This document shows positions 14,577-23,198 of a stretch of DNA of 64,000 nucleotides, piece after piece. Each line of letters starts with the position of its first letter. Position 1 is the first letter of the stretch. The position numbers and the translations under genes were made by a program. The DNA is from Stenotrophomonas maltophilia (GTDB taxonomy: Bacteria > Pseudomonadota > Gammaproteobacteria > Xanthomonadales > Xanthomonadaceae), in assembly GCF_002799155.1 (NCBI RefSeq), contig NZ_NERD01000002.1, positions 868,001 to 932,000 of the forward strand. The letters are read 5' to 3'. Below the pieces are notes generated by a model that saw only the letters and a program-made list of their open reading frames with translations, was not told the DNA's origin and made no database searches.

Positions 14577-15740
14577 ATGTCCGCCAAATTCCGCTGGTTG
14601 CCCCTGTTGTGCCTGGCCCTGGCGGGCTGCAGTCAGCTGGAGAATCCGGGCAATGTGACCGCTGCCGACAAGGCGGCGCGGGCGCCGGCCAGTGATGGCG
14701 AGAACATGGTCTCAATCAATGCCGCCGACGCGCCACCGCCGCCGGCACCGCCGCGCAGCCGGGCGGATCGGCCATGGCCGCAGGCGCAGCTGGAAAATGG
14801 TCGTGCGTGGATCAGCTGCAGCACGGAATATGCGGGCGATGCCGGCGACGGTGTCGAGCTGGAAGGCCTGCAGCGCGAGCAGATCAGCCAGGCCCTGGCA
14901 CCGTGCGCCGAGCGTGGCCTGATGCGCGTGCGTTACGCCGGCAAGATCAACCCGGGCTTCGCCGAAATGATGTGGCGGCTGGCGGTGGTCGCCGATGAAC
15001 AGAAGATCCACAAGCGCATCCTCGATCTGGATTCCAGCGGTGGCCAGGTGGAATCGGCGATTGTTGCCGGTGACAGCATCGGTGAATCCGGCTGGACCAT
15101 CTGGGTGCGCGAGGGCGCGATCTGCCACAGCGCCTGCGTGTTCGTGCTGGCCGCAGGTGACAATCGACTGCTGTCGGGCAAGGTCGGCATCCACCGCATG
15201 ATGCGCATCAGCTCCAAGGCCACTTCGCGCGCCGAGCTCAACCGCGAGCTGCACGAGGTCTACGACAACGTGAAGGACTACCTGCAGCGCAATGGCGTGG
15301 CGGTGGGCGTGGCCGATCTGATGATGACCGTGCCGAACCGCAGCCTGCGCCTGCTGACGCCGGACGAGTTGCGCCAGTACGGCCTGGATGGCACCAACGC
15401 GGTGCAGGACGATCTGGAACGGATCAAGCAGATGCGTGCCTGCGGTGATGATTTCGTGCAGCGCAAGGACGCTTTCCTGATCGCTTTCGACCAGCAGTGC
15501 AAGCGCGAAGGCGCCGATATGGAAGCGATCAACAGCTGCGGCCAGGCCCTGAAGCAGCGCTACGGTTTCCCGGATGCGGTGTGCCCGGAAGAAAGCCCGC
15601 TGTCGGAGATCGATGTGGCGACGCTGCCACCGGCACCGTCCGAGCCGCCGCCGGTGGCCGAGCAGGCGCCGGCAGACACAGGAACGCCTTCTGCGCAGGC
15701 CGATGCCGCAGCGGTGGAAAGCAGCCCCAACGCGCGCTGA
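14577..15740 (+). CDS. ClpP/crotonase-like periplasmic lipoprotein
   Basis: A 387-residue lipoprotein (lipobox LAGC, Cys18) with a low-complexity Pro/Ala linker on both ends. The middle resembles ClpP-fold proteins: LDSSGGQVESAIVAGDSIGE, then ICHSACVFVLAAGDNRLL, where the Ser of HSAC is in the position of the ClpP nucleophile, and a later VGIHRMM that could supply His. Several other Cys residues (CSTE, CAER, CGDD, CKRE, CGQA, CPEE) suggest disulfides. A periplasmic or outer-membrane protease-like role is possible, but no activity is known to me for this family. Confidence 0.72.
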   Translation: MSAKFRWLPLLCLALAGCSQLENPGNVTAADKAARAPASDGENMVSINAADAPPPPAPPRSRADRPWPQAQLENGRAWISCSTEYAGDAGDGVELEGLQREQISQALAPCAERGLMRVRYAGKINPGFAEMMWRLAVVADEQKIHKRILDLDSSGGQVESAIVAGDSIGESGWTIWVREGAICHSACVFVLAAGDNRLLSGKVGIHRMMRISSKATSRAELNRELHEVYDNVKDYLQRNGVAVGVADLMMTVPNRSLRLLTPDELRQYGLDGTNAVQDDLERIKQMRACGDDFVQRKDAFLIAFDQQCKREGADMEAINSCGQALKQRYGFPDAVCPEESPLSEIDVATLPPAPSEPPPVAEQAPADTGTPSAQADAAAVESSPNAR

Positions 15741-15762
15741 CGAACGGCTCACGGCGCTGGCG

Positions 15763-15768
15763 TAGACT
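15763..15768 (+). promoter_or_regulatory. candidate -10 box TAGACT
   Basis: TAGACT lies 31 bases before the ATG at 15799. The recurring hexamer supports a promoter separate from the upstream lipoprotein gene. Confidence 0.4.
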
Positions 15769-15798
15769 GCGGTTCTTTCCCGAGAACCGGCGGTGTCC

Positions 15799-16344
15799 AT
15801 GAAGCGCGTGCTCCTGCTGCTGTCCCTGCTGCCCGTGACCGCATTGGCGCAGGCACCTGCCCCGGCCACGCCTGCACCGGCCCCGGCACGCCCGGCCCCC
15901 GCCTCGCCGGCGGCCGCGAAGCCCGCTACCGCCGGTACCCCCGCGTTGACCGCTGCACAGCAGGCCCAGGTGCAGAAGCAGGATGCGGAAATGGGCGCGG
16001 CCGCAATGAAGGCAGCGCAGCTGGTCGATGCCAACCGCGCCGGGGAATTGTGGGATGGCGCTTCGGCCGTCGCGCGCCGTGCGGTACCGAAGGCGGCCTT
16101 CGTCAGTCAGCTGGCCACCGAGCGCACGCGCCTGGGGGCACTTGCCGGGCGTGGCCAACCAACCATCACCCGGGTCAAGTACAGCGCCGGTGCCGCAGTG
16201 CCGGAAGGGCTGTACATCAACGTCAGCTTCCCGACCCGCTTCGCCAACAGTGCACAACCGGTACGCGAGCTGGTTTCGTTCCGTTTCGACGAGGACCAGG
16301 TGTGGCGCCTGGCCGGTTACAGCCTGCGTGCGTCGGCCCCCTGA
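15799..16344 (+). CDS. secreted DUF4019-like protein
   Basis: A 181-residue exported protein: signal peptide MKRVLLLLSLLPVTALAQ, an Ala/Pro linker (about residues 19-52), then a compact domain of about 120 residues with LWDGASAVARRAV and SFRFDEDQVWRLAGYSL. The layout (helical pair, then beta strands ending VWRLAGY) matches DUF4019 proteins, whose function is unknown. The ATG at 15799 is preferred to GTG at 15793. The MAPEG gene follows after 11 bases, so the two may be co-transcribed. Confidence 0.7.
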   Translation: MKRVLLLLSLLPVTALAQAPAPATPAPAPARPAPASPAAAKPATAGTPALTAAQQAQVQKQDAEMGAAAMKAAQLVDANRAGELWDGASAVARRAVPKAAFVSQLATERTRLGALAGRGQPTITRVKYSAGAAVPEGLYINVSFPTRFANSAQPVRELVSFRFDEDQVWRLAGYSLRASAP

Positions 16345-16355
16345 GGAGAAGAACG

Positions 16356-16745
16356 ATGGCAACTGAACTGACGATGCTGGCCTGGTCGGTGCTGCTGGGC
16401 TTCGCCTACATCTTCGCCACCTCCACCGTGGTCACCCGCGAGCGCGGGATGAAGTGGAATGCCTCGGCGCGTGATGGCGAGGCCAAGCCGCTCAGTCCAC
16501 TGGCCGGTCGCCTGCAGCGGGCCCAGTCCAACTTCCTGGAAACCTTCCCGTTCTTCGCCGCCGCCGCCATCGCAGTGGTCGTGGCCGGGCGCAGCAACGA
16601 CACCACAGCGCTGGCCGCGCAGGCCTACTTCTGGGCGCGCGTGGCCTATCTGCCACTGTATGCCGCAGGCGTGCCCTATGTGCGCAGCCTGGTATGGCTG
16701 GTGTCGCTGCTGTCGATCCTGGCGCTGGTGTTCGCGTTGTTGTGA
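16356..16745 (+). CDS. MAPEG-family membrane protein
   Basis: A 129-residue protein with four hydrophobic helices. The MAPEG signature region is visible as RLQRAQSNFLETFPFFAAAA, and YFWARVAYLPLYAAGVPYVR matches the third and fourth helices. The family includes eukaryotic glutathione-dependent membrane enzymes; bacterial members are mostly uncharacterised. GAGGAG gives a strong ribosome site for the ATG at 16356, 11 bases after the DUF4019 gene. Confidence 0.85.
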   Translation: MATELTMLAWSVLLGFAYIFATSTVVTRERGMKWNASARDGEAKPLSPLAGRLQRAQSNFLETFPFFAAAAIAVVVAGRSNDTTALAAQAYFWARVAYLPLYAAGVPYVRSLVWLVSLLSILALVFALL

Positions 16746-16825
16746 TCCGGGCCTGATCCAGATCAAGGCCGGTCAGGTGCGTGGCGCTATGCTGGCCCGG
16801 ACTGAATCAACGGCAGGAGGCGCGC

Positions 16826-18004
16826 ATGCGCAGGATGGACGTGGTGGTGGTCGGCGCCGGACCGGCAGGCCTGTGCTTCGCGCGCGCGCTGGCCGGCAGC
16901 GGGTTGCAGGTCGGGCTGGTCGAAGTGCAGCCGCGCCAGGCCCTGGCCGAGGCCGCCTTCGATGGCCGCGAGATCGCGCTGACCCATGCCTCGCGGCAGA
17001 GCATGGAACAGCTGGGGTTGTGGCAGCGCCTGCCGCAGGCAGAAGTCGCTGAGCTGCGCGATGCCAAGGTGATGAACGGCGGCTCGCCATTCGCGCTGAC
17101 CTTCGCCAGCAGCCAGGTCGATGGCCAGCCGCTGGGTTGGCTGGTGCCCAATCATCTGATCCGCCGCGCTGCCTGGGATGCCGTGCAGGGCCAGGACGGC
17201 CTGGAACTGTTCGACGGGCGCAAGGTGCTGGGCGTGCAGGCCGATGCGCAGGGCCACGTGGTCAAGCTCGATGACGGCAGCCAACTGCACGCGCGGCTGC
17301 TGGTGGCTGCCGACAGCCGCTTCTCCGCCACCCGCCGCATGCTCGGCATCGGTGCGCAGATGCGCGACTTCGGCAAGTCGATGCTGGTGTGCCGCATGCA
17401 GGTCGAGCGCGACCATCATCACACCGCGTGGGAGTGGTTCGGCTACGGCCGCACGATGGCGCTGCTGCCGCTCAACGAGGGCCAGGCATCGGCGGTGATC
17501 ACGCTGCCGCCGCGGCAGATCGAAGAACTGCTGGCGATGGACGAGGTGGCCTTCGGTGAAGCCATCAGTGCCTGCTTCGAGCACCGCCTGGGCCGGATGC
17601 AGCCGGTGGCCACGCCGCAGGCGTATCCGCTGGTGGGGGTGTACGCGCATCGTTTCGTCGGCGAGCGTTCGGCGCTGATCGGCGATGCCGCAGTGGGCAT
17701 GCATCCGGTCACGGCGCATGGCTTCAACCTGGGCCTGGCCAGCGCACAGCGGCTGGCGCAGGGCATCATCGCGCAACAGCGCCGTGGCGCCGACATTGCC
17801 GCCGCCGGCATGCTGGCCAGCTACCAGCGCGGTCATCGGCTGGCATCGCGTCCGTTGTACGAAGCCACCAATGCGATCGCCAGCCTGTATACCGACGACC
17901 GCCGCCCGGCGCGCCTGCTGCGCGCGGCCGGCCTGCGCCTGGCGCAGGGCGTGGCACCGTTCAGGCAGCTGATTGCCTCGCACCTGACCCAGCGCGTGGC
18001 CTGA
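16826..18004 (+). CDS. ubiM: UbiH/COQ6-family FAD hydroxylase, UbiM-like
   Basis: A 392-residue flavin monooxygenase of ubiquinone biosynthesis. The FAD site reads VVVVGAGPAGLCFARAL at the N-terminus, with the second FAD motif ALIGDAAVGMHPVTAHGFNL near residue 285. Several phrases (DGREIALTHASR, LLVAADSRFSATRRMLGI, HTAWEWFGYGRTMALLPL) match UbiM more than UbiF/UbiH as I remember them. UbiM hydroxylates ring carbons, mainly C5 and C6, in some proteobacteria. AGGAGG five bases before the ATG is an ideal ribosome site. The exact carbon specificity is inferred. Confidence 0.75.
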   Translation: MRRMDVVVVGAGPAGLCFARALAGSGLQVGLVEVQPRQALAEAAFDGREIALTHASRQSMEQLGLWQRLPQAEVAELRDAKVMNGGSPFALTFASSQVDGQPLGWLVPNHLIRRAAWDAVQGQDGLELFDGRKVLGVQADAQGHVVKLDDGSQLHARLLVAADSRFSATRRMLGIGAQMRDFGKSMLVCRMQVERDHHHTAWEWFGYGRTMALLPLNEGQASAVITLPPRQIEELLAMDEVAFGEAISACFEHRLGRMQPVATPQAYPLVGVYAHRFVGERSALIGDAAVGMHPVTAHGFNLGLASAQRLAQGIIAQQRRGADIAAAGMLASYQRGHRLASRPLYEATNAIASLYTDDRRPARLLRAAGLRLAQGVAPFRQLIASHLTQRVA

Positions 18005-18015
18005 ACAGCTTCAGA

Positions 18016-18237
18016 TCAGCCGGCAGCCAGCACGCGGATCTGGCTGTCGGCGAATTCGACCACCTGGCCTGCGCGGATCTTGCAGGCCTTGCGCAGTTCG
18101 ACTTCGCCGTCGACCCGCACCTGCCCCTCGCTGATGACCATCTTGGCCTCGCCGCCACTGGTGACCAGGTCGGCCAGCTTGAGCAGCTGCTTGAGTTCGA
18201 CGTAGTCACCGTCGAGGTCGAATTCGAGAATCTGCAT
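18016..18237 (-). CDS. small S4-domain RNA-binding protein
   Basis: A 73-residue protein that is essentially one S4 RNA-binding fold: VELKQLLKLADLVTSGGEAK, then VRVDGEVELRKACKI and VVEF. It is like E. coli YbcJ. Its start is fixed at the ATG at 18237 by homologue length. It is divergent from deaD, 264 bases away, and convergent with ubiM. Its RNA target is unknown. Confidence 0.85.
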   Translation of the reverse strand: MQILEFDLDGDYVELKQLLKLADLVTSGGEAKMVISEGQVRVDGEVELRKACKIRAGQVVEFADSQIRVLAAG

Positions 18238-18420
18238 GGAGCGGGGTTCCTGGGAAGAGGGCAGGCCAGCGGCCGGACCGGAAAGAGGGCGCGTATTGTG
18301 CGCCAGCACGGGGCAGGACGGCACGCGCACGGAAAGCTGTATGCGTTGTTCAGGATCAATGCGGTATCATTCCGCTCTGAGCGAGTGAAATCTCCTCCGA
18401 CCGAGCAGCGCCAGGGCACG

Positions 18421-18487
18421 CGATAAGAAGGGCGCCCAAAGCGCGGACCATCCCTTTTTTATCGCACTGCCAGGAAGACGGCAGTGC
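18421..18487 (+). promoter_or_regulatory. structured leader of the DEAD-box helicase gene
   Basis: Two stems precede deaD. The first pairs CGATAAGAAGGG (18421-18432) with CCCTTTTTTATCG (18452-18464), with one G-T type mismatch, and ends in six T, so it looks like a terminator. The second is CACTGCC/GGCAGTG (18465-18486), a hairpin ending five bases before the ribosome site GGAG. A possible -10, TATCAT, is at 18365-18370. Cold-shock helicase genes often have regulatory leaders; here that is inferred from the structure. Confidence 0.5.
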
Positions 18488-18501
18488 CTTCGGAGTTCCC
18501 C

Positions 18502-20448
18502 ATGTCCCAAGATTCCCAAGCGCCGCTGCAGTTTGCGCAGCTCGGCCTGTCCGAGCCCGTGATGCAGGCGGTCACCGCCATTGGCTACGAAACTCCGTCG
18601 CCGATCCAGGCCGCCACCATCCCGGCGATGCTGGAAGGCCGCGACGTGCTGGGCCAGGCGCAGACCGGTACCGGCAAGACCGCTGCGTTTGCGCTGCCGG
18701 TACTGTCCAACATCGACCTGCAGCAGATCAAGCCCCAGGCCCTGATCCTGGCGCCGACCCGCGAACTGGCCATCCAGGTCGCCGAGGCGTTCCAGTCCTA
18801 TTCGTCGAAGATCCCGGGCTTCCGCGTGCTGCCGGTGTACGGTGGCCAGCCCTACGGCCAGCAGCTGTCGGCGCTGCGCCGTGGCGTGCACATCGTGGTC
18901 GGTACTCCCGGCCGCGTGATCGATCACCTGGACCGCAGCACCCTGGACCTGTCCGAGCTGAAGACGCTGGTGCTGGACGAAGCCGATGAAATGCTGCGCA
19001 TGGGCTTCATCGACGACGTCGAAGCCGTGCTGAAGAAGCTGCCGGAGCAGCGCCAGGTGGCCCTGTTCTCGGCCACCATGCCGCCGCAGATCCGCCGCAT
19101 CGCGCAGACCTACCTGCAGGACCCGGTGGAAGTGACCATCGCGGCCAAGACCACCACCTCGGCCAACATCCGCCAGCGCTATTGGTGGGTGAGCGGCATG
19201 CACAAGCTGGACGCGCTGACCCGCATCCTGGAAGTCGAGCCGTTCGACGCGATGATCATCTTCGCGCGCACCAAGGCCGGCACTGAAGAACTGGCCAGCA
19301 AGCTGCAGGCCCGTGGCCTGGCCGCTGCCGCCATCAACGGTGACATGCAGCAGGCCCAGCGTGAGCGCACCATCGCCATGCTGAAGGAAGGCAAGCTGGA
19401 CATCCTGGTTGCCACCGACGTGGCCGCCCGTGGCCTGGACGTGGAGCGCATCAGCCACGTGCTGAACTACGACATCCCGTACGACACCGAAAGCTACGTG
19501 CACCGCATCGGCCGTACCGGCCGTGCCGGCCGCAGCGGCGAGGCGATCCTGTTCGCCACCCCGCGCGAGAAGGGCATGCTGCGCCAGATCGAGCGCGCCA
19601 CCCGCCAGCCGATCGAAGAGATGCAGCTGCCGAGCGTGGAAGCGGTCAACGACACCCGCATCAACAAGTTCACCTCGCGCATCAGCGAAACCCTTGGCGC
19701 TGGCGGCCTGGATTTCTACCGCCAGCTGCTGGAGCGTTTCGAGAGCGAGCAGAACGTGCCGGCCATTGAAGTGGCTGCCGCACTGGCCAAGATGCTGCAG
19801 GGTGACACCCCGTTCCTGCTGCAGCCGCCGGTGCGTGCCCCGCGTGAAGAGCGCGCACCGCGCGAACGCTTCGACCGTGGTGACCGCCCGGAACGTGGCG
19901 ATCGCTTCGACCGCAACGAGCGTGGTCCGCGCTTCGAGCGTGGCCCGCGCCGCGATGACGCCGAAGGTGGTTTCGAGCAGCGTCCGCGCCGCGAGGTTCC
20001 TCCGCGTGGTGCTCCGGAGCAGGGCATGGAGACCTACCGCATTTCGGTTGGCCACCAGCACGGCGTGAAGCCGGCCAACATCGTCGGCGCCATCGCCAAC
20101 GAAGCCGGCCTGGAAAGCCGCTTCATCGGCCGCATCGACATCCACGATGACTTCTCGCTGCTGGACCTGCCGGCACAGATGCCGCCGGACGTGCTGTCGC
20201 ACCTGCAGAAGGTCTGGGTATCGGGCCAGCAGTTGCAGATGCGTGCGCTGGCCCCGGGTGAAGACACCAACCCGGCCCCGCGTCCGTTCAAGCCGCGCTT
20301 CGACAAGCGTGGTCCGGGCGGCCCGGGTGGCCCGCGTCGTGGTGGCCCGGGCGGTCCGGGTGGCCACGGTGGCGACCGCGGCGGTGACCGCGACAGCCGC
20401 CCGCCGCGTCGCGATGGCTTCAAGCCGCGCGGCCCGCGCAGCTACTGA
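18502..20448 (+). CDS. deaD: ATP-dependent DEAD-box RNA helicase DeaD/CsdA
   Basis: A 648-residue RNA helicase used in ribosome assembly and mRNA turnover, especially in the cold. All core motifs are present: PSPIQAATIP (Q), AQTGTGKT (I), PTRELA (Ia), VLDEADEML (II), FSATMP (III), VATDVAARGLD (V) and HRIGRTGRAGR (VI). A DbpA-like RNA-binding domain follows (about residues 510-590, ISVGHQHGVKPANIVGAIAN). Arg/Gly/Asp-rich linkers and a GGPGG-rich tail surround it and should bind RNA non-specifically. GGAG is well placed before the ATG at 18502. Confidence 0.96.
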   Translation: MSQDSQAPLQFAQLGLSEPVMQAVTAIGYETPSPIQAATIPAMLEGRDVLGQAQTGTGKTAAFALPVLSNIDLQQIKPQALILAPTRELAIQVAEAFQSYSSKIPGFRVLPVYGGQPYGQQLSALRRGVHIVVGTPGRVIDHLDRSTLDLSELKTLVLDEADEMLRMGFIDDVEAVLKKLPEQRQVALFSATMPPQIRRIAQTYLQDPVEVTIAAKTTTSANIRQRYWWVSGMHKLDALTRILEVEPFDAMIIFARTKAGTEELASKLQARGLAAAAINGDMQQAQRERTIAMLKEGKLDILVATDVAARGLDVERISHVLNYDIPYDTESYVHRIGRTGRAGRSGEAILFATPREKGMLRQIERATRQPIEEMQLPSVEAVNDTRINKFTSRISETLGAGGLDFYRQLLERFESEQNVPAIEVAAALAKMLQGDTPFLLQPPVRAPREERAPRERFDRGDRPERGDRFDRNERGPRFERGPRRDDAEGGFEQRPRREVPPRGAPEQGMETYRISVGHQHGVKPANIVGAIANEAGLESRFIGRIDIHDDFSLLDLPAQMPPDVLSHLQKVWVSGQQLQMRALAPGEDTNPAPRPFKPRFDKRGPGGPGGPRRGGPGGPGGHGGDRGGDRDSRPPRRDGFKPRGPRSY

Positions 20449-20500
20449 TCCGCACCCGCAGCCGTCCAGAACAACGCCAGCCTCGGGGCTGGCGTCCAGA

Positions 20501-20584
20501 AAAAGGGGACGGAGGGGATTAAGTCGTATATGGCAGGCCATGCGCTTATGCCGGAAACGACTTAATCCCCTCCGTCCCCTTTTT
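20501..20584. repeat. 26-bp-arm inverted repeat, copy 2
   Basis: The same 26-bp arms as at 1695-1793 (20501-20526 and 20559-20584) enclose a 32-bp spacer unlike the first. It lies 52 bases after the deaD stop and ends in five T, so it could act as its terminator. Confidence 0.9.
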
Positions 20585-20665
20585 CGCATGGCCCACACAT
20601 TGCCGGTCATAGGCTGGGCCGGTTCCAGGGAGGTTGTCACCGCAGCACATTCGGGGGGATCCGGG

Positions 20666-23089
20666 ATGGGTAGAAGTGGCACGGACCAGCAGAGCCGGCG
20701 GGTGCCGATGACCCGTGGGCTGGGATTGCGCTTTGCGTTGTTGACGGGCATGGCGATCGGGTTGGTTGCGCTGTCCGCATTGATCCAGGAACTGCAGGCG
20801 GCCTCCACCGCCTGGATTGCCGGCCAGGGCTACTGGTCACGGGGGCAGCAGGATGCGACCGCTGCGCTCAGCCGCTATCTTGCGCACGGCGATGCGCAGG
20901 ACCTGGACGATGCACGCAGGGCGCTGCAGGTGCCATTGGGTGATCTGCAGGCGCGGCTGGCGCTGGAACAGGGCGAGCCGGACGAAGCCAAAGCCAGGCA
21001 GGGATTCCTGCAGGGCGGCAATGCGCGCGCCGATATCCCGCGGCTGGTGTTCTCGTTCCGCTATGCACGCGACATCGGTGCCTTCCGCGAGGCGACCGCG
21101 CTGTGGCGGAAGACCGACGGTGACCTGATGGCCGTGCAGCGCCTGATCGAGGAGTTGCAGCTGCGGCATGACGGTGGCCCGGTGCCGATCGCCGTACGTG
21201 ACCAATACCTGCAACAGCTGCGCGACCTCGACCGGCGGATGCAGGTACAGAGCCAGGCGTTCTCGCAGGCGCTGTTGCGGATGGCGACGCTGGTGAGGCT
21301 GGCCACGTTGATGGTTGCGGGCCTGTCGGTGCTGGCGATCAGCCTGATGGCGGTCGCGCTGGCGCGGCGCGTGGGCAAGGATCTGACAGAACACGAGAGC
21401 CGTTTCCGCGCTGCGTTCTACCAGGCCAACGTTGGCATGCTCAAGCTCGATGCCGAAGGCAAGGTGGTCGAGGCCAACCAGGCGATGGCCGATATCCTCG
21501 ATCACCGTCGTGACATGCTGCTGCAGCTGTCGCTGGGGGACCTGCTGATGGATGGCGAGCTGGTCATCGATGGGGTGGGGCGCATCGATTGGGACCGCCA
21601 GCTGCGACCGAGCGAACTGCGCTTCCGCCGTCGCGACGGCAGCCTGGTCTGGGGCCGCTGGAGTGGCACCGGCGTGCGCAGTACCGGCGGTGGCCTGTCG
21701 GTGTTCGCAATCATCGAGGACGTCAGCCAGAACCATGCATTGGCGCGCGAGATCGAGCACCACGCCAGCCATGATCCGCTGACCGGCCTGATCAACCGCC
21801 GGGAGATCGAGCGGCTGCTGGAGCGCGCGCTGTTGCAGGTGCGCAGCGAGGGCGGCACGCACGCGCTGTGCTACATCAACCTGGACCATTTCAAGCTGGT
21901 CAACGACAGCTTCGGCCACGCCGCCGGCGACCAGATGCTGCGCAGCTTCGCCGACTACCTGGTGGCGGCAGTGCGCGATGGCGACTGGGTGGGCCGGCTG
22001 GGTGCGGACGAGTTCGCGGTGTTCCTTGCCCATGCCGGGCAGGACGAGGCCAAGCGCGTGCTGCAGCGGGTGATCCGCCACTTGGGCCAGGCCACGTTCC
22101 CGGTCAGCGAGGGCAGCCCGCAGTTGAGCTGCAGCATCGGCGTGGTCGAGGTCAGCGCCGAGGCACCGGATGTGAACTGGCTGATGAGCGCCGCCGACAG
22201 CGCCTGCTATGCGGCCAAGCAGGCCGGGCGCAACCGCGTGCACTGCTTCAACGAAAACCGCATGGCGCTGGAGGAACGGCGCCGGGAAGCCGAACGCCTG
22301 CAGGGCGTCAGCCTGGCCATGGCCGAGAACCGCATGGTGCTGTATGCGCAGCGCATTGCCCGCGTTGGCGATCCCGCGTACCTGCACTATGAGGTGCTGG
22401 TGCGCATGCGCGGCAGCGATGGCAGCCTGCACCTGCCGGGCCAGTTCATGCCGGCGGTGGAGCGTTATGGCATGGCCGTGGCGCTGGACCGGCATGTGCT
22501 GGGCCTGCTGTTCCGGCATCTGCAGGTGTGCCCGGCGCACGTCCGGCAGCTGGGCCTGTGCAACGTCAACGTCTCGGCGCAGTCGATCGCCGAGCCAGGC
22601 TTCCTCGCCTTCGTCTGCGACCTGCTGGAGCGCAACCGCGCAGTGGCCTCCAAGCTGTGCTTCGAAATCACCGAGACCGCTGCGATCAGCAACCTCAGCC
22701 AGGCGCGTGCCTTCATCGATGCGGTGAAGGCGCGTGGCTGCCGGATGGCGTTGGACGATTTCGGCTCCGGACTGTCCTCGTTTGGCTACCTGCGCCAGCT
22801 GCCGGCCGACATCCTGAAGATCGACGGTGCCTTCGTGCGCGACATGGATACCGATCCGGTCAGCCACGCCACCGTGCGCGCGATCAGTGAACTGGGGCGC
22901 GAACTGCAGATGGAGGTGGTGGCCGAATGGGTGGAGACCGCCGAAGTCGCCGCCGCGCTGACCCGGCTCGGCGTGCAGGGCCTGCAGGGCTATGCGGTCG
23001 AGCGGCCGCAGCCGCTGGAACGGATGACCCTGAGTGACCTGAGGCCGGTCCGCCTGGTGGCGGTGAAGGGGCCTCCGGCGGCTGGCTGA
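20666..23089 (+). CDS. membrane PAS-GGDEF-EAL protein (c-di-GMP phosphodiesterase likely)
   Basis: An 807-residue signalling protein: helix at about 18-42, a periplasmic helical sensor, second helix at about 209-233, a PAS domain, GGDEF (about 372-530) and EAL (about 545-795). The cyclase motif is GADEF (residue 446), one change from GG[DE]EF, while the inhibitory RxxD site (RDGD) is kept, so this domain probably only binds nucleotide. The EAL domain looks active: YEVLVR (ExLxR), NVNVSAQ, FEITET, DDFGSGLSSF, LKIDG, AEWVET and QGYAVERP. So c-di-GMP breakdown is expected. ATG 20666 is chosen; ATG 20708 is an alternative. Confidence 0.88.
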   Translation: MGRSGTDQQSRRVPMTRGLGLRFALLTGMAIGLVALSALIQELQAASTAWIAGQGYWSRGQQDATAALSRYLAHGDAQDLDDARRALQVPLGDLQARLALEQGEPDEAKARQGFLQGGNARADIPRLVFSFRYARDIGAFREATALWRKTDGDLMAVQRLIEELQLRHDGGPVPIAVRDQYLQQLRDLDRRMQVQSQAFSQALLRMATLVRLATLMVAGLSVLAISLMAVALARRVGKDLTEHESRFRAAFYQANVGMLKLDAEGKVVEANQAMADILDHRRDMLLQLSLGDLLMDGELVIDGVGRIDWDRQLRPSELRFRRRDGSLVWGRWSGTGVRSTGGGLSVFAIIEDVSQNHALAREIEHHASHDPLTGLINRREIERLLERALLQVRSEGGTHALCYINLDHFKLVNDSFGHAAGDQMLRSFADYLVAAVRDGDWVGRLGADEFAVFLAHAGQDEAKRVLQRVIRHLGQATFPVSEGSPQLSCSIGVVEVSAEAPDVNWLMSAADSACYAAKQAGRNRVHCFNENRMALEERRREAERLQGVSLAMAENRMVLYAQRIARVGDPAYLHYEVLVRMRGSDGSLHLPGQFMPAVERYGMAVALDRHVLGLLFRHLQVCPAHVRQLGLCNVNVSAQSIAEPGFLAFVCDLLERNRAVASKLCFEITETAAISNLSQARAFIDAVKARGCRMALDDFGSGLSSFGYLRQLPADILKIDGAFVRDMDTDPVSHATVRAISELGRELQMEVVAEWVETAEVAAALTRLGVQGLQGYAVERPQPLERMTLSDLRPVRLVAVKGPPAAG

Positions 23090-23198
23090 ACGACTGTCGG
23101 CGACTTTGGTCTACACGTGCGCTGCAGCCGCGGCTGCGATAATGCCCGGCAGGGGCGACGCGCAGCGGGCGCGGGCGTAAGCAGGAACAGGACGTGGC

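Noticed and set aside
16050..16355. Upstream extension of the MAPEG frame over the DUF4019 gene
   Set aside because: It overlaps the coding sequence of the DUF4019 gene in another frame, while GAGGAG and family length fix the MAPEG start at 16356.
18367..20808. Minus-strand open frame of about 810 codons across deaD
   Set aside because: Antisense to every DEAD-box motif and crossing the repeat at 20501; no ribosome site and no domain.
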